A DNA stretch of 48,860 bases, taken from Verrucomicrobiota bacterium. Its GTDB lineage: Bacteria > Auribacterota > JABMQX01 > JAFGEW01. Location of the stretch: positions 1-48,860 of the forward strand of contig JAFGEW010000070.1 in the NCBI GenBank assembly GCA_016931415.1, written 5' to 3'. Below are positions 16,392 through 25,188 of this stretch, piece after piece (the stretch's first letter is position 1; each line of letters starts with the position of its first letter). The position numbers were made by a program, and so were the translations under genes. The notes beneath the pieces are model-generated. The model did no database searches, was not told the origin of the DNA, and worked only from the letters and a program-made list of their open reading frames with translations.

Positions 16392-17567
16392 TTACGTCGT
16401 ACCGGTGGTTGGCTTCCCGAGCCTCGGCGGCTGGTAGACGCAGAACGGCTCCTCGGCCAGGTAGTCGCCGGTGAGCGCGTAGGCGCGGGCGCGGCACCCG
16501 CCACACACGGTGCGGAAGCCGCAGATGCCGCACTTGCCCTCGAGCAAGCCGGGGTCGCGCAGCTTGGCGAAGACCTCCGAAATGTCCCAGATGGTCTCGA
16601 GCGGAGTGGTGCAGATATTGCCGGAGGAAATCGGCAGGTAGCCGCAGGGGTAGACCTCGCCGGTATGCGAGATGAAACAGATGTGCTGGCCCGCCAGGCA
16701 GCCTTTGGTGACCGCCGACATCCCGTCGGCCGACATCCCGTCGGGCGACATCCCGTCGGGCGACATGCCGTGGCCGTGAGGGATCTCGGCCCCGAGCTCG
16801 CGCCCCTGCTGGCGCGTGCTCGCGCGTTGGCGCGAGACACGGAAGTAGTGGGGCGCGCAGGTGGCCTTGAGCTCGATGCGCCCGCGCAGGCGCGACGATT
16901 CGCCAACGAGCCACTCGAGCACTTGTTCGTAGCGCTCGGGTGAGATCATCTGTTCAGCGGCGATCTCGGCGCCGCAGCCAACGGGCACGAGCAGGAACAG
17001 ATGGAGGGCCTTGACACCGAGCTGGAGCGCAAGATCAAGCGTGCGCGGCAGCGCGTCCACGTTGTGACTGGCTACAGTGGTGTTGATCTGCGTCTCGATG
17101 CCGGCAGCTTGGAGACGTGTGAGACCGGAAATGGCGGCGTCGAACGAGCCTTCCAAGCCTCGGAACGCATCGTGTATCGGGGCGTCGGGTCCGTCGAGGC
17201 TGATGCCCGCGCGCACGATGCCGGCGGCCTTGCAGCGGCGGGCGGCAGCGTCGTCAACGAGTGTGCCGTTGGTCGCCAGCGCCACGCGCAGGCCGAGGCG
17301 CGATGCTTCCGCAGCGAGCGTGTAGATGTCGGCGCGGAGCAGCGGCTCGCCTCCACTGAGCACGAGGATCGGCGCGGCGAATGCGGCGAGCGACCGGATG
17401 AAGCGCAGCGCTTCCTTGGTTGTCAGCTCGCCGGGCAACGGCCGGTGGCTCACCGACGCGCGGCAGTGAATGCAGTAGAGATTACAGCGCGCCGTCGTCT
17501 CCCAGAACACAAGTCGAAGCGGGAAACGCGGCTGATGCACGGTGGATCTCCCGGGTCGCTCAGACAC
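16392..17567 (-). CDS. ahbD: Radical SAM/SPASM enzyme, AhbD-like
   Basis: This protein of about 391 residues has the radical SAM motif CNLYCIHC near residue 28 and LSGGEP and ATNGTL in the barrel. The C-terminal SPASM part has KGCLAGQHICFISHTGEVYP, then CGYLPISSGN, and CGICGFRTVCGGCRARAY followed by EEPFC. These match AhbD, which converts Fe-coproporphyrin III to heme in the siroheme-dependent pathway. No other heme gene is in the window, so a different porphyrin or peptide substrate remains possible. Just before the KGC block there is a 5-residue tandem repeat (MSPDG, MSPDG, MSADG, MSAV). The GTG at 17567 overlaps the kinase stop by 8 bp; a GTG at 17543 with GGGAGA 6 bases upstream may be the true start (383 residues). 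Confidence 0.8.
   Translation of the reverse strand: MSERPGRSTVHQPRFPLRLVFWETTARCNLYCIHCRASVSHRPLPGELTTKEALRFIRSLAAFAAPILVLSGGEPLLRADIYTLAAEASRLGLRVALATNGTLVDDAAARRCKAAGIVRAGISLDGPDAPIHDAFRGLEGSFDAAISGLTRLQAAGIETQINTTVASHNVDALPRTLDLALQLGVKALHLFLLVPVGCGAEIAAEQMISPERYEQVLEWLVGESSRLRGRIELKATCAPHYFRVSRQRASTRQQGRELGAEIPHGHGMSPDGMSPDGMSADGMSAVTKGCLAGQHICFISHTGEVYPCGYLPISSGNICTTPLETIWDISEVFAKLRDPGLLEGKCGICGFRTVCGGCRARAYALTGDYLAEEPFCVYQPPRLGKPTTGTT
16717..16770. repeat. 15-bp tandem repeat inside the radical SAM gene
   Basis: Units GACATCCCGTCGGCC (16717-16731), GACATCCCGTCGGGC (16732-16746), the same again (16747-16761) and a diverged GACATGCCG follow each other. The unit length is a multiple of three, so the frame is kept and the encoded protein gains repeats of MSPDG. 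Confidence 0.9.
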
Positions 17568-18468
17568 CCTCGAAGCGCGTCAGGGTGACGTATTCGAGGT
17601 AGCGCTCGGCGATGTCCTCGTCGGTCAGCGTGCGAAGCCGATCGAGACCGAAGTCTTCGACGTTGAACGAGGCCATCACGCAGCCGTAAACCACCGCGCG
17701 GCGGAAGTGCATGTCGTCGAGTGTGCCCGATTTGGCCAGGTAGCCCAGGAAGCCGCCAGCAAACGTGTCGCCCGCGCCCGTCGGGTCCTGAATCGTCTCA
17801 AGCGGGAAGCCGGGACAGGCGAAAAACATGTCGGGTCCGAACAGGAGCGCGCCGTGTTCGCCCTTCTTGATCACGACGTACCGCGCGCCGGTCTCGAGGA
17901 TGCGCTTGGCCGAGGCGATAAGGCCCGGCTCGCCGCTGAACAGGCGCGCCTCGCCGGCGTTGACGATCACGACATCGACCTTGCCGAAGAGCTCGGCCAC
18001 CTGGTCGCGCTTGGTGTTGAGCCACAGGTTCATCGTGTCGCAGGCGACGAGCTTCGGCTTGCGTACCTGCTCAAGGACATTGAGCTGCAGCTCCGGGTCG
18101 ATGTTGGCCAGGAACACATAGTCGGCGTCGCGGTACGACTCGGGCAGCTCGGGCCGGAAGTGCTCGAACACGTTGAGGCATGTCGAGAGCGTCTTGGCCT
18201 CGCCCATGTCGTACTCGTACGCGCCGTGCCAGTGGAACGTCTTGCCGTCAGCGATCTGGAGCCCCTGCGTGTCGACATCACGGTCGCGGAGCAGCGCGAT
18301 GTCCTTGTTACGAAAATCCTTGCCAACGATCCCCACGATGGACACGGGATGGAAGAAGCTCGCCGCATAGCTGAAGTGCGTGCACGAGCCGCCGAGCAAG
18401 TCGTCGCGCCTGCCGAACGGCGTCTCGATGGTGTCCAGCGCAATAGAACCGACTACTACGATGCTCAT
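17560..18468 (-). CDS. PfkB-family carbohydrate/nucleoside kinase
   Basis: This 302-residue cytoplasmic kinase of the ribokinase/PfkB family starts SIVVVGSIALDTIETP. It has GGSCTHFSYAASFF near residue 31, which corresponds to the substrate-binding Gly-Gly motif. The second family signature, DPTGAGDTFAGGFLGYLA near residue 231, contains the catalytic Asp. The substrate (sugar or nucleoside) cannot be told; the sequence resembles adenosine/inosine or ribokinase-type enzymes. The ATG at 18468 has GAGGA 9 bases upstream. A promoter with TTGACC and TATAAT lies about 35 bases upstream. The AhbD-like gene overlaps its end by 8 bp, so the two are co-transcribed. Confidence 0.88.
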   Translation of the reverse strand: MSIVVVGSIALDTIETPFGRRDDLLGGSCTHFSYAASFFHPVSIVGIVGKDFRNKDIALLRDRDVDTQGLQIADGKTFHWHGAYEYDMGEAKTLSTCLNVFEHFRPELPESYRDADYVFLANIDPELQLNVLEQVRKPKLVACDTMNLWLNTKRDQVAELFGKVDVVIVNAGEARLFSGEPGLIASAKRILETGARYVVIKKGEHGALLFGPDMFFACPGFPLETIQDPTGAGDTFAGGFLGYLAKSGTLDDMHFRRAVVYGCVMASFNVEDFGLDRLRTLTDEDIAERYLEYVTLTRFEGV

Positions 18469-18501
18469 GGGCTTTCCTCGCATTCCACATCCGCGGCCCG
18501 T

Positions 18502-18529
18502 ATTATAAGCGGGGTCGCATCGAGGTCAA
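18502..18529 (-). promoter_or_regulatory. Near-consensus sigma-70 promoter for kinase-ahbD
   Basis: On the minus strand the -35 box TTGACC (18524-18529) and the -10 box TATAAT (18502-18507) are spaced by 16 bases. Transcription would begin about 30 bases before the kinase start. The surrounding sequence is GC-rich, which makes this AT-rich box stand out. Confidence 0.75.
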
Positions 18530-18803
18530 CGCATCACTGCCGGGAACAGCACACAAATGCGGCGTATCGTAGAGGCAGAGTAGACTTGTCGCCTATTTGG
18601 AAATAAACGCTTATCTCGTGCCATTGGTTTAGTGTGGCGGCCACGATTCGCCGGACTGAGGGGCGATCGCCGTAATCGTCAACGAGAGGCGCCGGGCCGC
18701 GGAGTTGGCGGAACCAGTCGCCGATGCGGCAGGCCAGAGATATGGGACAGCTCGGGACATGGCAGGAGGGCTGCGCGGGGCCGTCCTGGGAGGTTGATGA
18801 AGG
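18530..18803. other. Divergent intergenic region without a supported gene
   Basis: This gap between the minus-strand kinase promoter and the plus-strand Asp-box gene has locally lower GC content (about 18540-18640). No second promoter can be named with confidence. GGGAGG at 18788-18793 serves as the ribosome-binding site of the following gene. Confidence 0.5.
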
Positions 18804-21764
18804 ATGCTGGATTCTGTTGCGGCAATGACGATTCGACTCATGTGGCTGCCCTTGATGGCGGTCGCGGTCATGCACGTCGCCGAGCATGCACAGGCCATGG
18901 TCGTGCTCGACCGGCCCCGGCCTCAGCTCGGGTATTGCACCGAGCGCGACGGCGAGCGCTATGAGTCGCACCTCGCGTTGCAGACGGTGACGCGGCCCGT
19001 ATTCGACCGGACGGGCAAACGCCTGTACGGCGTGATCAGAGAGGATTCTCCGCCCGACCGGTGGAAGGCGGCCATGTTCGACGTCAAGGACGATTCCTAC
19101 CTGACGAACTGGATCGTGCTCGACTACGGCCGGCGACGTGAGCTGGGCGTGCTGCCGTCGCCCGACGGGCAGCGGCTGCTCTTGTTGCTCGAGGCCGGCG
19201 AGACGGCGCGCTTGGCCGTATCCGACACCTCGGCCTCGAAGCTCGATCGTTTCGAGCGCGGGCTCGATCCGCAACGCTCGCAGTACGCGTGGTCGTCGGA
19301 CAGCGAGTTCGTCTACTACAGCCGCCCGGTCGAGTCGGGCGACGGCATGGCGCTCAAGCGCGGCACGCGAGACGGCAAGACGGTCGAGACACTCATCGAG
19401 CGCGGCGTCGTCGAGTTCGACGCGGCGCGCGCGGCCGACCGCGTTGTGGCGCTCGTGGACGGCACGCTGCACGTGCTCGCCGGCGGCAAGGCGGTGCAGA
19501 CGTTCGAGCCCGAAGGGCCGATCGCGGGGGTGTGCATCTCGCCTGACGGGACACGAGTCGCATGGGGCGGGCGGCGCATCGTCGTGTTCGATCTCGAGCA
19601 GGGCAAGGTAGTCGCTGCCTCGTCGCCGCCCGCGGATGCCGCCGCGACCGACCGCAAGCCCAGTTGGTCGGGCGATGGTTCGCAGATCGTCTTCGAGCGC
19701 GCTTTCCACCTCGGCGGGCTCGATGGCATCGTCGTCGGCACGAGCCTGACGTTCTGGCAGGTCGGGTCGAACGTCGAGCAGCAGCTCGAGACGACCACGC
19801 TCAATCGCAGCCACATTGTCTGGTCGCCGTCGGGCGGTCTGGTCGCCTACGACTTCGTGGACCTGGGCGCCGAGCTGGCCGCGTCGGCCACACACCACGA
19901 ACCGAGCGAGCTGGTGCCGGCGGCCGACGGGGCGGCATGGACGGCGGTCACGGTGCCGTCCGGCGGGCACGTCGTGTGCTACGCGGTTGCGCCCAGCGAT
20001 GGGCGCGTTGTCTATGCCGGTCGAAGGAACGGCGACCTGTACGTGACCCAGGATGCGGGCGAGCACTGGCAGCGGGTCGAGGTCGAGCGCGACAAGGGAT
20101 TCGAGGGGCCGCTAACCGACCTGGCGGTGGATGCTCAAGACAGCCGGGTGGTCTATGCGGCAACCGGTGCGCCGGTCTGGCGCAGCAAGGACGGGGGTAA
20201 GACGTGGTCGCGCTTCGGTCCGGACGCGCGGGACAGGGCCTTGCTCTCTATCGTCGTTCATCCGACCGAGCCGGGCGTCGTGTACGGTTTCTGGGGTGGC
20301 CGACGGCTGTCGCGCTACACGGCCGAGGGGATCAAGACGATTTCGGAACTCAAAGAGCCTATGGGACTCGACCTCAGCATCGACCCGCACAACCCGGAGC
20401 TGCTTACGCTGGGCGGGCCTCACCGCTGGAAGCGGGTGGAGCTGTTCTCGACGAATGGCGGGCGGAGCTGGCGCTCGCCGGCCCCGCCGCAAGGCGAAGG
20501 GGATTTTCTGTTCCTGGCCGCGAATCCGGGTGACAAGACCACGCTGCTGGCCCGCGCCCAGAACGACCGGGTCTTCTTCAGCACCGACGAGGGCGAGAGC
20601 TGGGAGCTCTTCGCCGACCCGGACGAGCCGGCGCTCTGGAGCGAGGCGACTCGCACCGTCTGCCGCGCAGCGTTTCCGTTGCCGGCGCCGACACCCGAGG
20701 ACGGGTGGCCGGGTGAGGCGATCACGGCCGTGCGCGACACGAAGGACCCCAAGCGCATCTACATGATGGCGGGCGAGCTGGGCATCGTCCGCTCGGACGA
20801 CGGCGGCGCGACGTGGGCGGCGGCCTGCAAGGGCCTGGGCACGCTGCCGGTGAGATGGTTCGCCGTCGCCCGGGACCGGGGCGGCCACGTTGTCGTTTCG
20901 GGGGCACGCTCGCTCGTGACGCGCGACGACGGCAAGAGCTGGAGCGCGTGCGCGATGCCGGACGGCGACCTTGGCTGGTTCAGGGACATGACCGCGCATC
21001 CTTCGGCCTCGAACGTGTTCTTCTTCTCGTCGGTGCATGCCGGTGTCTGCCGCTCGACGGACCGCGGGGCGGCCTGGGAGTGCATCGTCGGCGACTACCG
21101 CGAGTACGGCATCGGATCGGTATGGCACTTCGGGTTTGACCCGAACGACAGCGCACACGTCCGCATCTATGGCGAGGGCGGCGTGCTCGAGTCGCACGAC
21201 GTGGGCGAGACGTGGACCGTGGCGTCGAAGTTCGATCCGCTGCCGAGGAAGTTCCACCCGCCGCAGATCGTCGGCAGCGGCGATGCGATCACCATGTGCG
21301 AACGCGGCAACTGGCGTCTGTTCCAGTCACGCGATCTCGGCAAGACGTGGCGCGCGCTCGACGGGCCGTTCGCCGGATGGCGCACGATGGTGCTGGCTGG
21401 GCGGCTCGACGAGCCGAACACCCTGTACCTGGTGACCGAGTACGATTGGGAGACCAAGGCGAGCGTGCTGTGGGTCAGCAAGGACCTGGGCGACACGTGG
21501 GAGGCGCGGCCGTTGCCGAAGCGGTTCGCCCACGCCACCGCGCTGGCGACGGATCCGGCGTTTCCCGGCCTGCTCGCGATCGGCTTCGAGAGCGGCAACG
21601 TGTGGCTCTCGCTCGACGACGGCGCGCACTGGCGCGACCTCGGCTCGGGCCTGCCGGCCACCATGGACGTCGAGGCGCTTGAGTTCAGCCCGGCCGATCG
21701 GCGGCTCTACGCGTGCCTCAAGGACGCCGGCCTGTTCTGGATCAAGCTGCCCGAGCGGCCGTAG
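18804..21764 (+). CDS. Large exported Asp-box (BNR/sortilin-type) repeat protein
   Basis: This 986-residue protein has an N-terminal signal region (TIRLMWLPLMAVAVMHVAEHAQA). About the first 350 residues contain WD40/TolB-like beta-propeller blades (LPSPDGQRLLLLLEAG, ISPDGTRVAWGGRRIVVFDL, PSWSGDGSQIVFE). From about residue 410 onward there are about eleven Asp boxes of the form S/T-x-D-x-G-x-x-W, for example SKDGGKTW, STNGGRSW, STDEGESW, SDDGGATW, SHDVGETW, SRDLGKTW and SKDLGDTW. Asp-box propellers occur in sialidases, sortilins, photosystem II assembly factors and xyloglucanases; no catalytic residues for any of these can be assigned. GGGAGG lies about 10 bases before the ATG at 18804; an in-frame ATG at 18825 is an alternative. 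Confidence 0.88.
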   Translation: MLDSVAAMTIRLMWLPLMAVAVMHVAEHAQAMVVLDRPRPQLGYCTERDGERYESHLALQTVTRPVFDRTGKRLYGVIREDSPPDRWKAAMFDVKDDSYLTNWIVLDYGRRRELGVLPSPDGQRLLLLLEAGETARLAVSDTSASKLDRFERGLDPQRSQYAWSSDSEFVYYSRPVESGDGMALKRGTRDGKTVETLIERGVVEFDAARAADRVVALVDGTLHVLAGGKAVQTFEPEGPIAGVCISPDGTRVAWGGRRIVVFDLEQGKVVAASSPPADAAATDRKPSWSGDGSQIVFERAFHLGGLDGIVVGTSLTFWQVGSNVEQQLETTTLNRSHIVWSPSGGLVAYDFVDLGAELAASATHHEPSELVPAADGAAWTAVTVPSGGHVVCYAVAPSDGRVVYAGRRNGDLYVTQDAGEHWQRVEVERDKGFEGPLTDLAVDAQDSRVVYAATGAPVWRSKDGGKTWSRFGPDARDRALLSIVVHPTEPGVVYGFWGGRRLSRYTAEGIKTISELKEPMGLDLSIDPHNPELLTLGGPHRWKRVELFSTNGGRSWRSPAPPQGEGDFLFLAANPGDKTTLLARAQNDRVFFSTDEGESWELFADPDEPALWSEATRTVCRAAFPLPAPTPEDGWPGEAITAVRDTKDPKRIYMMAGELGIVRSDDGGATWAAACKGLGTLPVRWFAVARDRGGHVVVSGARSLVTRDDGKSWSACAMPDGDLGWFRDMTAHPSASNVFFFSSVHAGVCRSTDRGAAWECIVGDYREYGIGSVWHFGFDPNDSAHVRIYGEGGVLESHDVGETWTVASKFDPLPRKFHPPQIVGSGDAITMCERGNWRLFQSRDLGKTWRALDGPFAGWRTMVLAGRLDEPNTLYLVTEYDWETKASVLWVSKDLGDTWEARPLPKRFAHATALATDPAFPGLLAIGFESGNVWLSLDDGAHWRDLGSGLPATMDVEALEFSPADRRLYACLKDAGLFWIKLPERP

Positions 21765-21779
21765 CGGCGGCGGCGCGCA

Positions 21780-23285
21780 CTACGTGCGCCACGTCGGCTT
21801 GCCGAGGCGGGAGCGGCCGAAGTCGCCGCGGGCCGAGTGCTTGATGCGGTCCAGCGCCGCGTCGAGGCGCTCGCGCATGTCGCGTACGGCGGCGGCGTAT
21901 GCGGGATCGGCGATGACGTTGCGCATCTCGTGCGGGTCGGCGGCGAGGTCGTAGAGCTCGTCGCGGGTGACGACGTTCCAGCCGTACTTCAGATCGCCGT
22001 GGCGGTAGGTGATGAGCGTCGCGGCGGCGCCGAGACCGTGGAACTCGACGAGCATGTCGTCCCTCCAGTCTGTCTTTTCCCCGCGCAGCACGGGCAGAAG
22101 TGACCGGCCGTGCAGGCGCTCGGCGTCGTAGCCTGCGCGGGCAAGGTCGAGAAACGTGGGGTGCAGGTCGAGGATCGACGCCCACTGCGGCGGCACGCTG
22201 CCGGGGGCGAGCCCGTTGGGACCGAAGCCGCGCGGATCCTTGACGATGAGGCCGATGCGCTGGATCTCCTCGAAGTGCTGCCAGCCCTTGTCGATCAGCC
22301 CGCCGTGACTGCCGAGCGTTTCGCCGTGGTCGCTCGAGAAGACGACGACCGTGTTGTCGGCCAGCCCGCTTTTCTCGAGGTGGTCGAGCACTCGCCCGAT
22401 CTGCTCGTCGATCAGCGTGGCGAACGCGTAGTAGTAACGGATGGCGTCGGCCCAGTCGTTCCACGTCAGCTCGGCGGCGCGCGTGTGGAGCTTGACCTGG
22501 TGCGGACCGTCGATGTCACGCGCGGGCCAGCCGTAGTTGGGCCACGGCGGAATGTCTTTGGCGCGATACCGTTCGTAGTGAGCCTCGGGCACGTAGTACG
22601 GCTCGTGCGGGCCCCAGTTGCTGTGCCAGATGAAGAACGGCTCACCCGTCTCCTTGAACCGGTCGATGAGCGCGATCGTGTGCTCGGCGAGGAAGTAAGG
22701 GACCGTGGACTCGACGGGCCCCGCGAGCAGGCCGCACGGCATGCAGACGTTCCCCGGTGTCTTCATCGGCTTGAGCGCATGCGTCCACCCGTGCTGCTCC
22801 AGGTACGTCTTGTACTCCGGGAAGTGGAAGCCGCCGCCACCGTGACCGGGGAAGTCGATGCCCTCGAAGCCGCGCGTCGACGGCAACGCCTTGTCGATCG
22901 GCGCGCCGTACAGCGTGTCGCCCTCGCCCAGGTGCCACTTGCCCGTGTAGCCACGGCGGTAGCCGGCCGCCTCAAGCCGGCGCGAGAGCAGGTGGGGCGA
23001 GTCGGGCAACTCGGAGGTGCCGGCGCCCAGCTCACGCAAGTTGGCCGTCATCCCGTGCGCGTGCGGGTAGAGACCGGTCATGATCGAGGCGCGCGCCGGG
23101 GTGCAGACCGGGCAGCAGGTGTAGGCCGTCTCGAAGCGTACGCCCTCATCGGCGAGCCGGTCGATATTCGGCGTCTCGCACGGCGTCTCGCCGCAACAGC
23201 CGAGCGCCGAGAGCCGGTGCTCGTCGGTGAAGAAGAAGAGGATGTTCGGCCGGTCGCTTGGCGACGCCCGTCGCACGCCTGGCAT
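21780..23285 (-). CDS. Type I sulfatase
   Basis: This 501-residue sulfatase of the alkaline-phosphatase superfamily hydrolyses sulfate esters. It has the opening metal-binding block PNILFFFTDEHR, the formylglycine motif CTPAR (Cys in CCPVCTPARASIMTG) and the following YTGKWHLGEGD block. Later metal and substrate residues are in VVVFSSDHGETLGSHG. The C-terminal domain ends with a typical DLAADPHEMRNV segment. There is no signal peptide, so it should act in the cytoplasm, which is less common for sulfatases. A formylglycine-generating or anSME enzyme would be needed and is not in the window. It is the last gene of the glycosidase block. Confidence 0.93.
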   Translation of the reverse strand: MPGVRRASPSDRPNILFFFTDEHRLSALGCCGETPCETPNIDRLADEGVRFETAYTCCPVCTPARASIMTGLYPHAHGMTANLRELGAGTSELPDSPHLLSRRLEAAGYRRGYTGKWHLGEGDTLYGAPIDKALPSTRGFEGIDFPGHGGGGFHFPEYKTYLEQHGWTHALKPMKTPGNVCMPCGLLAGPVESTVPYFLAEHTIALIDRFKETGEPFFIWHSNWGPHEPYYVPEAHYERYRAKDIPPWPNYGWPARDIDGPHQVKLHTRAAELTWNDWADAIRYYYAFATLIDEQIGRVLDHLEKSGLADNTVVVFSSDHGETLGSHGGLIDKGWQHFEEIQRIGLIVKDPRGFGPNGLAPGSVPPQWASILDLHPTFLDLARAGYDAERLHGRSLLPVLRGEKTDWRDDMLVEFHGLGAAATLITYRHGDLKYGWNVVTRDELYDLAADPHEMRNVIADPAYAAAVRDMRERLDAALDRIKHSARGDFGRSRLGKPTWRT

Positions 23286-23325
23286 GATCTTCTCCTTGAG
23301 CTGATTCGTGGGGCGCGCCCCGCGC

Positions 23326-24180
23326 CTATTTCAGGTAGATGCCGACGCCTTCGGGCGTGTCGGTCACTACGCCTTTGCGGAAGCCCTTGGTGCAGAACGT
23401 GTGGAAGCGCTCGAGGCCCGCGTCATGGTCCTCGGGCGGCATGTCGTTGTGCACGACGAGCAGTGCGCCGTCGCGCATGCGCTCGTGAATGTCTTCGATG
23501 ACAAAACCATAGATGCCCTTGCCGTGGTAGGACGGGTCGGGGTGCTCGCCCGAGTCGGCGGCATCGAGCAGAACGAGATCGAGCCCCGGTTCGATCGAAG
23601 GCAGGACCTCCTCAGCCGGCTCGGCGCGGACGTCCGTGCGATCGCCGTAGCCGAGCGCCCGGAAATTCCGCTCGGCGAGCGCGCTGACCTCACGGTCCGG
23701 ATCGACAAGCACCGCGTGCCCCTGCGCGCCGGCAACGCCCGGCATCGCCCATACGGCCCAGTAGCCGTAGTACGAGCCGACAGCGAGCAGCCGCTTCGGC
23801 CGGACCGCCATGGAGATGAAGTAGGCCAGCCGCGCGTCGTCGGGATGGATGGACGTGTGCCGCGTGTCGTGGTCGTAGGCGGCGCGGACATGCGCGCGGT
23901 ACTCGTCGTACGGCGCGTCCGGGATCGCATCCAGGAACCCGTCGGTGACGAGTGAGGCCAGGATCGCATCACTCGCCGCATCGAAATCGGGCGGGTAGCG
24001 CTTGGCAACCCAGAACAGATGTTCGTCACCGCCGAGTCGCGCGAGGAGTTCGCCCGCGTTCGCGTCGAGCGCGGCCGCATACTCGGCGCGCGTGAGCCGT
24101 CCAGCGCGGTAATCGCGGTAGACCGGCAGGGGCTCGAGCGCGGCAAGCACAAAGTCCACATCTGGGCCGTAGGGGATCAT
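23326..24180 (-). CDS. SAM-dependent methyltransferase, O-methyltransferase-like
   Basis: This 284-residue protein has an N-terminal helical half of about 120 residues and a Rossmann-type C-terminal half. The SAM-binding strand reads RLLAVGSYYGYWAVWAM, with an unusual SYYG in place of the common GTG-type loop. Further motifs are HAVLVDPDREVSALAERNF and LDLVLLDAADSGEHPD, resembling caffeoyl-CoA-type O-methyltransferases. The substrate is unknown; the position between aldolase (12 bp) and sulfatase (40 bp) suggests a carbohydrate-related or aromatic aglycone. The start at 24180 follows the aldolase stop closely. Confidence 0.72.
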   Translation of the reverse strand: MIPYGPDVDFVLAALEPLPVYRDYRAGRLTRAEYAAALDANAGELLARLGGDEHLFWVAKRYPPDFDAASDAILASLVTDGFLDAIPDAPYDEYRAHVRAAYDHDTRHTSIHPDDARLAYFISMAVRPKRLLAVGSYYGYWAVWAMPGVAGAQGHAVLVDPDREVSALAERNFRALGYGDRTDVRAEPAEEVLPSIEPGLDLVLLDAADSGEHPDPSYHGKGIYGFVIEDIHERMRDGALLVVHNDMPPEDHDAGLERFHTFCTKGFRKGVVTDTPEGVGIYLK

Positions 24181-24192
24181 GGTGGTCGAGTC

Positions 24193-25104
24193 CTACGCGT
24201 CCGTGCCCGGGTTGATCGCGTCGACCGAGCCTTCCACTTCGAGCTCGTCGCGCACGACGGCAACCGTCGCGTCGTAGACGGCCTGCTGCGCGGCCTCGAC
24301 GGACTCCGTGACCGCGTTCTCATAGGCCTGCCGAATGACCGTGCCAATGTTGATCTTGGCAATGCCGTGGCGGATCGCATCGAGCACGTAGCTCTTCTGG
24401 ATGCCCGAGCCGCCGTGGAGCACAAGCGGGACGTTGGCCGCCTCGCGGAGCGTGTCCAGCCGCTCGATGCTCAGGCGCGCGGCGACTTTTTTCTGCGACT
24501 TGGCGGCGCCGCTGATCGCGCCGTGGATGTTGCCGATGGCGACCGAGAGCCAATCCACGCCGGTCTCCTCGACGAAGCGCTTCGCCTCCTCGGGGTCGGT
24601 GAACCCTTTGCCCGACTCAAACAGCTCGTCGTAGGGCGGCAACGGGCCGGCCTCGTGCCCGAGCACGGCGCCGAGTTCGGCCTCGACGGGCACGCCGGCC
24701 GCGTGCGCCATATCAACCACGAACTTCGTCGCGGCGATGTTCTCGTTGAGCCGCAACCGCGAGCCATCCACCATGACCGACTGATAGCCGAAGTTGAGCG
24801 CCTGCGCGATGAGCGCCTGGTACTCCACCGTGTAGTTGTCCTCATCAATCACGGGCACGTGGTCGAGGTGCAGGCGTGTGAACCGGTCGTCCTTGACCCG
24901 TTCGTACTCGGCGGCAACGTCGCGCGTGCTGCCGGCGGCGAACTTCATCCAGTCGGGCCGCGCCACGGCGATCAGCCCGAAGCAGCGCGTCTCGCGCAAC
25001 GCGCGCACGACGGCCTCCATCATCGGCAGGTACGGAATGTTGAACGCGGGGATGGCCGTCCCCGCCTTCCAGGCGTTCTGCATCAATTCCTTGGTTCCGA
25101 GCAT
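24193..25104 (-). CDS. Class II (zinc) aldolase, fructose/tagatose-bisphosphate aldolase family
   Basis: This 303-residue protein cleaves or condenses a phosphorylated sugar with dihydroxyacetone phosphate, judged from family. It shows AIPAFNIPYLPMMEAVVRA near the start, HLDHVPVIDED (metal-binding His and an Asp position), VMVDGSRLRLNENIAATK, PVEAELGAVLGHE, VPLVLHGGSGI with the conserved glycines, and IAKINIGTVIRQAY. Specificity cannot be told: fructose-1,6-, tagatose-1,6-bisphosphate or a deoxysugar phosphate. In this operon a product of fucose or rhamnose catabolism is attractive, though those normally use class II fuculose/rhamnulose aldolases of another family. Confidence 0.85.
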   Translation of the reverse strand: MLGTKELMQNAWKAGTAIPAFNIPYLPMMEAVVRALRETRCFGLIAVARPDWMKFAAGSTRDVAAEYERVKDDRFTRLHLDHVPVIDEDNYTVEYQALIAQALNFGYQSVMVDGSRLRLNENIAATKFVVDMAHAAGVPVEAELGAVLGHEAGPLPPYDELFESGKGFTDPEEAKRFVEETGVDWLSVAIGNIHGAISGAAKSQKKVAARLSIERLDTLREAANVPLVLHGGSGIQKSYVLDAIRHGIAKINIGTVIRQAYENAVTESVEAAQQAVYDATVAVVRDELEVEGSVDAINPGTDA

Positions 25105-25188
25105 TGATCCTCCTTGGGTGGCTGGCCTCTGACCTCACGGGCTGGGACTATACGCTTCCGGAGCCGTCGCGTCGAGACTATCCGGAGC

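Noticed and set aside
18534-20066. 510-residue minus-strand open frame across the Asp-box gene
   Set aside because: Mostly antisense of the Asp-box gene; only the last 60 residues lie in the gap and they match nothing known.
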